Part shown: positions 9,801-16,164 of the stretch, piece after piece
How positions within the stretch are numbered: the stretch's first letter is position 1
How the letters are laid out: every line of letters starts with the position of its first letter
Assembly: GCF_019263585.2 (NCBI RefSeq)
Contig: NZ_JADQDF010000001.1
Location: forward strand, 5,342,501-5,406,500
Reading direction: 5' to 3'
Length of the DNA: 64,000 bases
From: Pseudonocardia oceani
Lineage (GTDB): Bacteria > Actinomycetota > Actinomycetes > Mycobacteriales > Pseudonocardiaceae
Notes under the pieces: generated by a model
The model's input: the letters and a program-made list of their open reading frames with translations, nothing else
What the model was told of the DNA's origin: nothing
The model's database searches: none
Program-made: the position numbers and the translations under genes

Positions 9801-11762
9801 GCCGGTGGTCTCGAGTGTGGCTCCAGCGAGTTCCTTCACTCCGGGCAGGAGCGTGTTGATGGCGTCGCGGGACTCCGCGAACGTGTCGACCAGCGCCCGA
9901 CGACCCGACTGCGACGACATCAGAATGTCGATCTCGGCGGTGAGTCGCTCGACCGTCCCGAGGAAGCTGAACCCAGCCTCGTCCGCGGCCGAGAACAGCG
10001 ATCCGAGGGCGCTGCCGGTGTTGATCGCGATGCGCCCGAGGGACTCGACGGCGTCGATGCCGCCGCGAATCCACTCCGCAAGCTCTCCCGACTTCCGAGC
10101 CTCGGCGATGAACTCGCGGAACTGCTCCGTCGCGCGGGTGGCGCCAGTGGCGAGCTCCGGCATCACGGCGGCGCCGACGACCGCGATGTCGGTCAGCGCG
10201 GCGGCGACGTTCGTGCCGGCCGGCGCCAGCTCGCGCATCGTCGTGCGCGTCAGCCCCAAGATGGTGTTGACGTCGGTGATCGTGCGGCCCTGCTGGATCC
10301 AGTCGACGAACCCCTTCGCGCCGAGGTTGAGCTCCTCGGCGATGCCGGACAGCCCCGTCTTCATCACCGGCAGGTAGGTGCCGGCGACTGTCTTGATCTC
10401 CTCGCCGACCCCGCGGAACAGCTGCTGCTGCACCTCGAGGCGCATGTCGGAGAAGGCGGGCCCTAGCCCGCGGATCGTGGCGACGGCCTCGCGCGCGTTC
10501 GGCGACAGCGCCGCGACCGCCTCGTTCACCTTCTTGACCTGCGCGGCCGTACCTGTCGGGCCGAGCGCGTCTGCGACGTGCGACAAGCCTAGGGCGAACG
10601 TCGCCATCGCGGCGCCGCCGGCCGCGCCAGCCGCCGGGACCAGGCCGAGCACGCCGGTCAGATCGAGGACAGCGCTACCGACCGCGGCGATCTGGCCCGC
10701 CGCGGCGAACGCGCCGGGGATGGCCAGCGGGACGGCGGCGATCTTGCCGAGCGTCTCGAGGGCGTCCCACGTGCCTTCGATGGCGTCGGTCAGGCCTTCG
10801 AGGGCGGATGCGGCGACGCTGGTCTCGACGTGCAGGTTCGCGATGTGCTGGCGCCCGGCGACCTGCGCGAGGTGGTTCTCGAGGTCGCGGATCTGCCGGC
10901 GGGCGGTCTCGGTTTCGGCCCGTACCTCGACGGTCTGCTCGGACGCCTGCAGCTCGGCCAGCTGCACGCGCAGCGCCGCGAGCTCCATCATCGCCTGGCG
11001 GGTGTCGGCACTAACCTCGAACTTGCCGCCGGACAGGGTGCTCAGCTCGGTCTGGATCCGCGACAGCTGCGACAGGACCGAAGTCTCTTCGAGCCGGATC
11101 CTGATCTGGTGCTCAGGCTCCGAAAGGCGGCGCACCGACGCGAGTAGCGCCGTCATCTGCGCGAGCGCGCCAGCGGTGTCGGCGGTGACCCGGACGTTCG
11201 GGCGTTCGGTGGCCAGCCCGCGCGCGGCGACCACCAACGCGCGGATGCGGTTGAGCGCGACGTCGTCGTGGTCGACGCGGACCTCGATCTTGACCGGCGA
11301 CATCATCTTCAACGCCATGAGGCGTGTGTCGATGCTCTCGACGCGCGTCTCGGCCTGCCCGGTCGTGACGTTCAGCGTGACATTCTTGTCACCGAGCGTG
11401 GCGAACTTCGCGGCGATCGTCGTGAGGTCGGCCTTGGCGGTGCCGGTCTGGATGTCGAGCTTGGCTCGGGTGTCGCGGACCTTCCGCATCTCCACGACCA
11501 GCGCGGTGACCTCGCCGCGAGCCTCGGCGGCGCCGACGACCTCGACCGTGGCCCGCACGTTGCGCAGCGCGTCGAGCCGGGTCTTGAGCTGGTTGGCCTT
11601 GAGCGTGGCCGGGGTGATGTTGAGGTCGACCTTGGGCTCGACCTTGAGCCGGTCGAGGTCCTTGAGCTTGGTCTCCAGGCGCTCCGCCGCAGCGGCGATC
11701 GCACGGAACTCCTGCTCCGCCGTCGCGTTCGCGGTGACGTCAAAGTTCATGGATCGGGACAC
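6888..11762 (-). CDS. Tape measure protein with C-terminal peptidase-like domain
   Basis: The 1,624-residue protein is the longest in the prophage and lies right after the tail chaperones, as tape measure genes do. Residues about 10-330 are heptad-rich coiled coil with repeated RVxAD/TETAR-type units. Hydrophobic Ala/Gly-rich segments lie near 335-390 and 690-790. A second coiled-coil zone follows near 870-1120. Residues about 1,360-1,470 resemble M15/VldE-type peptidoglycan peptidase domains, with ASDHPVGLALDFM, FGRLATKYVIWRQRIN and MDHPHVSFV giving the His/Asp pattern HxxGxAxD...HxxHVHV-like. The domain probably opens the cell wall during DNA injection. Start is GTG; an ATG four codons in is the alternative. 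Confidence 0.88.
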   Translation of the reverse strand: MSRSMNFDVTANATAEQEFRAIAAAAERLETKLKDLDRLKVEPKVDLNITPATLKANQLKTRLDALRNVRATVEVVGAAEARGEVTALVVEMRKVRDTRAKLDIQTGTAKADLTTIAAKFATLGDKNVTLNVTTGQAETRVESIDTRLMALKMMSPVKIEVRVDHDDVALNRIRALVVAARGLATERPNVRVTADTAGALAQMTALLASVRRLSEPEHQIRIRLEETSVLSQLSRIQTELSTLSGGKFEVSADTRQAMMELAALRVQLAELQASEQTVEVRAETETARRQIRDLENHLAQVAGRQHIANLHVETSVAASALEGLTDAIEGTWDALETLGKIAAVPLAIPGAFAAAGQIAAVGSAVLDLTGVLGLVPAAGAAGGAAMATFALGLSHVADALGPTGTAAQVKKVNEAVAALSPNAREAVATIRGLGPAFSDMRLEVQQQLFRGVGEEIKTVAGTYLPVMKTGLSGIAEELNLGAKGFVDWIQQGRTITDVNTILGLTRTTMRELAPAGTNVAAALTDIAVVGAAVMPELATGATRATEQFREFIAEARKSGELAEWIRGGIDAVESLGRIAINTGSALGSLFSAADEAGFSFLGTVERLTAEIDILMSSQSGRRALVDTFAESRDAINTLLPGVKELAGATLETTGAFARTDGLERFASLVSQTASAVSPLISELGELAGGTLGALAGGAELAVTALTPVISLTGGLIDVLGPVAPAVLAAVIAFKGLGLVAPSVAALGVSTQVAAASAAAFAGRMTGLAPVALAAGTSTLALGTAVAAVGRALPIVGVAAVGLGLALSSMSTSTDSAVTAMAAGGVAADNMRAALLEQQGASQAGRSGFDDWATSINGWVNSNVFGMASVESTTEAMSRQRSEMTALQRAQQDVTIAQGEYQAALDRFPASSPRVQAAASALADATRRVQIEQIAARNATDLHTAAMIQQSDQAMAATNAGRGYEGALLNLERAQIRAAEATRDHGAGSLEAREANFALEGQLLATATAAGEKARADGIASEAANVDELAARAQKEELLRLADANTGPVRDSLLAAAAAIDISAGASSRAEILARQQKDELGRLADTATGRTADAMRTLAGNFDTLGGASASAEEKARLQEKALRDMAATASGTLRTELNRMADQIRNLPSGSFNVTANGQLGPMFNPDGSFKGSAGRMATGGVWAGPGKVIRAATGAVLPGYTPGRDVHSFASPTGGRLELSGGEAVMRPEWTRAVGPAYVAQANRAAREGGTAGVRRFVTSRTDPAALAAGEGIPDPAYRFASGGIIPTRYTGPVQRFAFGGIVRPPPPYSTRVSQDHRGTAEEAARRMAPVVAAAIKRYEEAAAAAAAGPALTPGGSNFGGVKPHVAAAGHEILRLFGPMPGGIGGVGARANASDHPVGLALDFMTMSNVGLGNRVSDHFLSNFGRLATKYVIWRQRINSGGGWRGMEDRGSPTANHMDHPHVSFVARARGGVLPSDLSRPPRTSLADRGGMIPSGTAALNLSGRAERMLSPRQTEVFERLVAAISSRRGNFEARLGPLPVATPIGSNPMATQLQAAMLAPRPVMTGGGPRIDLGVVVRELAQMRAESRGRPPVVVNQTFPGGQGTTSGSRDAALGIKLALG

Positions 11763-11830
11763 GGCGAATCACCCCCGTCTCCCGTGAGTACTTCCGTGCA
11801 GGTGGACGAGGTGCGGGGGGGTACTGCAGG

Positions 11831-12187
11831 TCAGGCGGGGGCAGGCTCCTCCGCGGGCGCGGGCGCCGCGGCGGTCTTGCGGGTGCGGGTCTTCGCCGGC
11901 TTCGCGTCACTGGCGTCGGCCGCTCGAGTGGCGCTCAGGATCGACATGAGGTCGAACTCGTCGAGGTCGAGCTTGGCCGCATCCTCGGTGCTCATCCCGA
12001 TGCGCGTGCGCGCGATCACCAGTGCCGCGATCCACGCGTCGCCGTCGAGATCGTCGAGGCGGGCCCGCTCGGCGGCGTTGGGCGACAGGCCGGCGGTGAG
12101 ACGCTTCTGCAGCCGGGCCTCCGTCGCCGTCAGCCGGGCGTCGTCGAACTCGTACACCTCGCCCGCATAAGGGATCTTCCACTTCAT
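11831..12187 (-). CDS. Small tail-assembly-region protein
   Basis: The 118-residue protein starts MKWKIPYAGEVYEFDDARLT with AGGAG nine bases upstream of the ATG. The pattern (YxFDDxxLTxxEA...LQKRTGLSP, then a Ala/Leu helix with DxDEFDLMSIL, then a Lys/Ala/Pro-rich tail) resembles small proteins annotated as tail assembly chaperones in Streptomyces phages. Since a clear G/G-T pair is encoded just upstream, this may be a second chaperone or an adaptor that binds the tape measure; this is inference. Confidence 0.6.
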   Translation of the reverse strand: MKWKIPYAGEVYEFDDARLTATEARLQKRLTAGLSPNAAERARLDDLDGDAWIAALVIARTRIGMSTEDAAKLDLDEFDLMSILSATRAADASDAKPAKTRTRKTAAAPAPAEEPAPA

Positions 12188-12197
12188 AGGTCGCTCC

Positions 12198-12722
12198 TCA
12201 GCGCATGATCTGGCGGGCGGTCCGATCCATGGCGGCCTCGACGGCGGCACGGAACCGCGGCTCGCCGTCGTTGATCGCCTGGTCGAACCAGGGGTCAGGC
12301 ATCTGGTTGAACCACGACCTGGGGTTGCTGGGGTCGTGGCCGAAGGCCCGGTGGCGCCAGCGGCGCCGGTGTGACCCGTCGGAGTACAGCGCCACCCGGT
12401 GGCCTTGTGACGGGTTCGCCGGGAGCACCACCGCGCCGTCGACGGTGAACCGCACCCCCGCCGGGGTGGCGAGCGCCTGGGTCTTCGTCGCTGCGGCGAG
12501 CCGGGCACGGAACCCGGTGGTCTGCCGGGCGCCGCCCTTCGGGATCTGTGCGGGGAAGTTCGCGCGCGCCACTCGGGCCCGCACCTGCGACAGCACCGGG
12601 GGGGCGGCCATCTGGATGCCCTGCCCCAGTTCGCGGCGCAGGCCGCCGTCGGCGGCCGCGCGGAGCCTGTCCGCGAGCCGGCCGAACTGGCGGTAGTTGG
12701 ACACCCGAACGCGGATCTTCAC
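12198..12722 (-). CDS. HK97 gp10-like tail completion/minor structural protein
   Basis: The 174-residue protein starts at GTG (VKIRVRVSNYRQFGRLADRL). The GTG overlaps the stop of the G-T frame by four bases (GTGA). The N-terminal helix followed by LRRELGQGIQMAAPPVLSQV, then a long basic stretch and a C-terminal segment with DPWFDQAINDGEPRFRAAVEAAM, fits the gp10-like head-tail or tail completion family of siphoviruses. Location between chaperones and tape measure is somewhat unusual for gp10, so the family call is moderate. Confidence 0.55.
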   Translation of the reverse strand: MKIRVRVSNYRQFGRLADRLRAAADGGLRRELGQGIQMAAPPVLSQVRARVARANFPAQIPKGGARQTTGFRARLAAATKTQALATPAGVRFTVDGAVVLPANPSQGHRVALYSDGSHRRRWRHRAFGHDPSNPRSWFNQMPDPWFDQAINDGEPRFRAAVEAAMDRTARQIMR

Positions 12723-13413
12723 ATGGCACCCCCCGCTACCTGCCGTCGCAACGTCACCGACGTACCGGGCGGCGCCTCCCGCATCAGTTGCTCCCTACGG
12801 GTTTCCACGACACCGCAGCCCCTGCAGGTGTGCGTCGCGGCCACGTACGCCCGCGGGTGTCCGCCGTGCTTCTCGTCCCAGTCGTGCGGGTGGGTCCCGC
12901 AGCTCGGGCACTTCTCGTTCTCGCGGAGCTGCCACAGGATCGCGGCGTCCCGACTGACCTTCGACCACGCCAGGAACTCCTCCCAGGCGATGCCCCTCGG
13001 CCCGCAGTACGCCATCTCTGCGGCGAACTGGGCATCCCCTAAGAGTCTTTTCCCAGCTCGGCCGCCGGGGCGCGGTCGTTGAGCGCGAGCGCGGTGTCGA
13101 ACAGTTCCCGCACCTCACCGAACGGCAGCAGCGTCATCAGCTGCGCCCAATCCTCCCAGCTCAGCGACTCCTCGCCGTCGAGCGGCACCTCTGACCGGGA
13201 CAGCAGCGCCGGCCGGAACGTGGCCTCGTTCCAGATGGCGCCATCTTCGCGCTGCTGGTCGGTCGGCGGGTGCTCGGCCATGAGCTGCTCGAACTCGTCG
13301 GCCGGCAGCGCCCGGAGCTTGAGCTCCTCCGGGTCGCCGTCGGCGTCGGTCGAGGCCAGCAGCACCGTCGCCGACGGGAGCTGCCGCGCGAGCAGCCGCT
13401 CCCGCCGGGTCAC
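12719..13413 (-). CDS. Tail assembly chaperone G-T fusion, made by -1 frameshift
   Basis: The same start as G is read up to GGA AAA, then a -1 slip gives AGA CTC TTA GGG GAT GCC CAG... and joins without a stop to the frame that contains MAYCGPRGIAWEEFL and ends at 12719. I checked the phase: G codons start at positions divisible by 3 and the T frame is one base back on the minus strand, exactly -1. The fusion would be about 231 residues. The T part has CPSCGTHPHDW and THTCRGCG, a likely zinc site. In lambda the G-T protein recruits the tape measure protein. Confidence 0.75.
13039..13413 (-). CDS. Tail assembly chaperone G
   Basis: The 124-residue protein starts at GTG (VTRRERLLARQLPSATVLL), overlapping the stop of the tail tube gene (GTGA). 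It is an acidic helical protein (LPADEFEQLMAEHPP, SLSWEDWAQLMTLL) sitting between tail tube and tape measure, the place of lambda gpG. Its last codons, CTG GGA AAA GAC TCT TAG, contain a slippery heptamer (13048-13054), so a share of ribosomes should read on into the downstream frame to make G-T. Confidence 0.8.
   Translation of the reverse strand: MTRRERLLARQLPSATVLLASTDADGDPEELKLRALPADEFEQLMAEHPPTDQQREDGAIWNEATFRPALLSRSEVPLDGEESLSWEDWAQLMTLLPFGEVRELFDTALALNDRAPAAELGKDS
13048..13054 (-). promoter_or_regulatory. Programmed -1 frameshift slippery site GGGAAAA
   Basis: Read on the minus strand, zero-frame codons are CTG GGA AAA GAC. The heptamer G GGA AAA fits X XXY YYZ and is one base different from the lambda G-T site GGGAAAG. 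The zero frame stops two codons later, while the -1 frame stays open for 109 codons. Confidence 0.8.
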
Positions 13414-13898
13414 GTCGCGGCGGGGATGACGAGGTCGTACGTCGGGATGCGGGTCATCGAGCAGTCGACCCGCAGCATCGTTGCGGCGTCCATCGACCGC
13501 ACCTTCTCGCAGGACAGCACCTGGATCGGGTAGAGGTCCATCTTGGAGGTCGGGGTGTCGCCCTCGTCCATGAACGCCAGGAAGCCGAGCGTGTCGCGGG
13601 GCAGGACGTCGCGGACGTCGTCACCGCCGCGGTCGGCGTAGATGTTGAGCGAGGAGTCCTCCGCCGACACCCGGCCGGCGATCTTCCCGACGAACCGGGT
13701 GAGGTCCGGCGTCTCGATCGTCTCCGAGGTGGTGGTGAAACCCGACCAGCTCTCGATCTCGGTCGTGAGGTCGGTGCCGGCGTCGATCTCGATGCGGGTC
13801 GGCGCGTCCGGGTAGGCGGCCACGACGGGGATGAACACGACCTCGAGGCCGTTCAGAGCGGAGAACCGCTCGGCGGCGTTCAGGGGGGTGGCAGCCAT
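13410..13898 (-). CDS. Major tail tube protein
   Basis: The 162-residue protein starts MAATPLNAAERFSALNGLEV. The pattern FIPVVAAYPDAPTRIEIDAG, LTTEIESWSGFTTTSETIETPD and IAGRVSAEDSSLNIYADRGG matches small siphoviral tail tube proteins with the beta-sandwich fold. It is placed between the head-tail connector genes and the chaperones, the canonical location. The protein should polymerise as hexameric rings around the tape measure. It has no C-terminal Ig-like extension. Confidence 0.8.
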   Translation of the reverse strand: MAATPLNAAERFSALNGLEVVFIPVVAAYPDAPTRIEIDAGTDLTTEIESWSGFTTTSETIETPDLTRFVGKIAGRVSAEDSSLNIYADRGGDDVRDVLPRDTLGFLAFMDEGDTPTSKMDLYPIQVLSCEKVRSMDAATMLRVDCSMTRIPTYDLVIPAAT

Positions 13899-13899
13899 G

Positions 13900-14079
13900 T
13901 CAGCTCTCCGATCCAGCGGCGCGGGTCTGCGCCGGCTTCTTCGTCACGGGCTTCCACCCGCGCGTCTCCCAGTGCGCGACCGCGCGCGGCGACACCCGGT
14001 GGGTGCCGTCGATGTCCTTGTGCTCGAGCTCCACCCACTCCTCGGGGACGGCGCGAACACGGGGGGTCTGCTGAGCCAC
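13900..14079 (-). CDS. Small hypothetical head-tail-region protein
   Basis: The 59-residue product starts at GTG (VAQQTPRVRAVPEEWVELEH). I preferred this GTG because AGGAGG sits six bases before it; the ATG six codons upstream contains the AGGAGG within its own codons and is therefore unlikely. The core AVPEEWVELEHKDIDGTHRVSP followed by HWETRGWKPV is typical of small phage proteins encoded next to tail tube genes. A basic C-terminal tail follows. Function unknown. Confidence 0.55.
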   Translation of the reverse strand: MAQQTPRVRAVPEEWVELEHKDIDGTHRVSPRAVAHWETRGWKPVTKKPAQTRAAGSES

Positions 14080-14147
14080 GGGGCTCCTCCTAGACATGCG
14101 AACGAGCCCCGCGGCAGGTGCCGGGAGCGAGGGGGGAACTGAGGGGG

Positions 14148-14591
14148 TCAGGCGAGGTGGGTGATCTCGACCGGGAACATCACGTCGACGATCAGCTGAC
14201 CCTGTTCGTTGACCGTCGCCGAGTACGTGTAGCCGGCGCATCGCGCCGCCAGCACCAGCCCGCCCAGGGTCCGATCAGCCCGAAGGGCGTCACGGGCGCT
14301 GGTGAGGATGGCGAAGGTGTCTCGGCGCTGCGCCGCGACGTCTGCCGAGCCCGACCATGACCGGGCCACGCACGGAACCTGCGCGATGGCCTCGCGCTCC
14401 ACGCGGAGCCCGGCCGTGGTGAACGTGCCCTGCGTCTGCTCGACGAGCGGGGTCCACCCGACCAGCAGCGCCGCGCCGCGGACATCCACCGTCGGGGGAC
14501 CATCGACGACCTGCACCTGCGGCGGCAACCCGGCCCGCCACAGCACGACCAGTGCGTCGATGACGTCCGGGAGGACGCAGCCGCCGCTCAC
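14148..14591 (-). CDS. Head-tail joining / tail terminator-like protein
   Basis: The 147-residue protein starts at GTG (VSGGCVLPDVIDALVVLW), overlapping the upstream stop (GTGA). It begins with an amphipathic helix, then a beta-rich region (VQVVDGPPTVDVRGAALLVG) and a long helix (RRDTFAILTSARDALRA) with a terminal VDVMFPVEITHLA strand. Size, topology and place after the gp6-type connector suggest a tail terminator or minor tail completion protein. No diagnostic motif is visible, so the call rests mainly on synteny. Confidence 0.6.
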   Translation of the reverse strand: MSGGCVLPDVIDALVVLWRAGLPPQVQVVDGPPTVDVRGAALLVGWTPLVEQTQGTFTTAGLRVEREAIAQVPCVARSWSGSADVAAQRRDTFAILTSARDALRADRTLGGLVLAARCAGYTYSATVNEQGQLIVDVMFPVEITHLA

Positions 14592-15124
14592 GGGCAGTTA
14601 GGGGCGCGCGCCCCCAGGAGCTCGGCGGCGCGGTTGGGTAGGGCGTAACCCATCCCCATCACTGCCGGCACATCGGAAGATCCGTACGCCGGCGCCGAGG
14701 TGAAGCCGTTGGCGCGCTGGGTCGACCACAGGTGCTGGCAGATGATCAGCGTCGCCTCTTGGTAGGCCGAGGGCACCTCGTTGACACCGGCCACGTACGT
14801 GACCACCGCGGTGCCCGCCAGGCCGTACAGCAGGCCCGTCACGGGGTTGAGCGCCAGCGAGGTGACGTCCGAGGCGGTTCCGCCGACCGAGACCGAGACC
14901 AACTCCGTCACCGGAGTGCGCAGCAGCGCCGGATGCCCCGAGGTGACGACGTGGGTCTCGACGATCGTGCGGCGCACCAGCACCTCGCCGACGTGACGCT
15001 CGACGACCTCTGTGGCCGCCTCGGCGAACCGCATCAACTCGGCGTCGTCGGTGTTGTCCCCGTCGCGCGCGTTGATGAACTGCCGGGCCTCCTGCAACGA
15101 CACCAGCGAGTAACCGCCCGGCAC
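14588..15124 (-). CDS. Head-tail connector protein (gp6-like)
   Basis: The 178-residue protein starts at GTG (VPGGYSLVSLQEARQFINAR). The N-terminus SLQEARQFINARDGDNTDDAEL followed by a helix with EAATEVVERHVGE is the signature of the HK97 gp6 / PhiE125 gp8 connector family. The body continues with TPVTELVSVSVGG and a C-terminal helix (YQEATLIICQHLWSTQ). It follows capsid-region genes and precedes tail genes, so it should form the ring under the portal. Confidence 0.8.
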   Translation of the reverse strand: MPGGYSLVSLQEARQFINARDGDNTDDAELMRFAEAATEVVERHVGEVLVRRTIVETHVVTSGHPALLRTPVTELVSVSVGGTASDVTSLALNPVTGLLYGLAGTAVVTYVAGVNEVPSAYQEATLIICQHLWSTQRANGFTSAPAYGSSDVPAVMGMGYALPNRAAELLGARAPNCP

Positions 15125-15130
15125 AGCGCG

Positions 15131-15484
15131 CTACTTCTGCGAGGTGGAGGCGGTGCGGGCCTTGTTGCGCGGGGCCGGGGCCTGCTTCTCCGCCGGGACC
15201 GGCTCGGCGTCGTCCGAGTCGTCCGTGGCGTACGGCGGGCGCGGCACCGGCTGCGGCTCCACCTGGGCGGCCGGGCCGACCCTCTTCGCGCGGTCGCCGT
15301 AGAGCGCCTCCGCCTCGTCCTCGGACAGCTTGAGGGTGGCGGTGTGCCCGCGGTGGGGCACCTCGTACAGGTCCAGCTTGGCCATGGAGAGCCTCCGAGC
15401 GGTGGGTGGCACATCGACGATGTGCTGCGGGTTCGACGGCACACACGCGGTGTGCGCGGCATTGCAGATCGGGCAGACGAGCAC
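15131..15484 (-). CDS. Hypothetical protein with two in-frame start sites
   Basis: Two starts look usable. GTG at 15484, with GGAGG five bases upstream, gives 117 residues and an N-terminal VCPICNAAHTAC zinc-type motif. ATG at 15385, with GGAGG six bases upstream, gives 84 residues starting MAKLDLYEVPHRGHTATLKL. The shorter form has a compact domain (LSEDEAEALYGDRAK) and a disordered Pro/Ala/Asp-rich tail, like small head-region proteins of actinophages. Function unknown; it might be two products from one frame. Confidence 0.55.
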   Translation of the reverse strand: MLVCPICNAAHTACVPSNPQHIVDVPPTARRLSMAKLDLYEVPHRGHTATLKLSEDEAEALYGDRAKRVGPAAQVEPQPVPRPPYATDDSDDAEPVPAEKQAPAPRNKARTASTSQK

Positions 15485-15501
15485 TAGCGCCTCCAGACAT
15501 G

Positions 15502-15538
15502 CCGAACCCCCGCAATGGGGAGCTGTGCGGGGGTTCGG
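15502..15538. terminator. Perfect 13-bp stem hairpin, 11-nt loop
   Basis: CCGAACCCCCGCA (15502-15514) is the exact reverse complement of TGCGGGGGTTCGG (15526-15538), with an 11-nt loop. It lies between the HNH gene at 15557 and the 117-residue gene. There is no U tract, so it could be a GC-type terminator, a processing site or an mRNA-stability element. Confidence 0.55.
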
Positions 15539-15556
15539 ACAAGCAGGGGACGTGGG

Positions 15557-16150
15557 TTAGAGCAGCGGCCAACGATCACGCTTGCGCGTGTTGCACGGAG
15601 TGCAGACCGGCCGAAGGTTCGCCAGCATGTGTGGCCCCTGCTTCGCAAGGGGCTTCACGTGATCGATCGCGTCATACGGCGCCGAGCACATCCAGCACCG
15701 GGCGCCCCAGTACGCGACCTTCGCCTCGAGCTGAGCCGAGGTGAAGGGGTACACCGAGCAACCGCGCTTGATGGCTGCGTGGCGACGGCGCCAGACTTCG
15801 CGCTTCCGCTCCGGATCGATGGCGTAGCGACGAGCCTGCGACTCCAGGCGGATCTGACGCCGACGCTCCGGGTTGTCCTCAGCCCACTCGCGAGCTCGTC
15901 GTTTCACGACATTGCGATCCGCGTGGTACGCCGCCGTTGCCCGCGCGATGTAGGCGGAGCGGTTCGCAAGGTAGTGCTCGTGGCGGACGGGTTTGCGACG
16001 GTCTCTGTGCTTCGCGTAAGACCGATTGTCGGATGCTCGCTTGCAAGGGCGGCAGTAGCGGAACAAGCCATCGGCGGTCTGCTTGCTCGGGCCGAACTGG
16101 TCAATCGGCTTCGGCTCTTGGCAGCGCGAGCAGGTCTTACACTGGGTCAC
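15557..16150 (-). CDS. HNH endonuclease downstream of the capsid gene
   Basis: The 197-residue protein starts at GTG (VTQCKTCSRCQEPKPIDQFG) with AGGAG eight bases upstream. Its N-terminal zinc ribbon (CKTCSRC...YCRPCK) is followed by a long Arg/Tyr-rich helical linker and a C-terminal HNH core: RCWMCSAPYDAIDHVKPL, MLANLRPVCTPCN. It is a clear paralogue of the HNH protein at 18541-19191, sharing FTxAQL, RCWMC, IDHVKP and HMLANLRPxCxPCN. It starts only 14 bases after the capsid stop and is followed by a strong hairpin. Confidence 0.85.
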   Translation of the reverse strand: MTQCKTCSRCQEPKPIDQFGPSKQTADGLFRYCRPCKRASDNRSYAKHRDRRKPVRHEHYLANRSAYIARATAAYHADRNVVKRRAREWAEDNPERRRQIRLESQARRYAIDPERKREVWRRRHAAIKRGCSVYPFTSAQLEAKVAYWGARCWMCSAPYDAIDHVKPLAKQGPHMLANLRPVCTPCNTRKRDRWPLL

Positions 16151-16164
16151 AGTCGGGCTCCTGA

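Noticed and set aside
10378..11787. Plus-strand open frame of 469 codons opposite the tape measure
   Set aside because: Ser/Ala/Arg-rich mirror of a coiled-coil gene; no ribosome site and no homology pattern.
14080..14147. Hairpin-like CGGCAGGTGCCG near the small head-tail gene
   Set aside because: The stem is short and interrupted; too weak to call a terminator.
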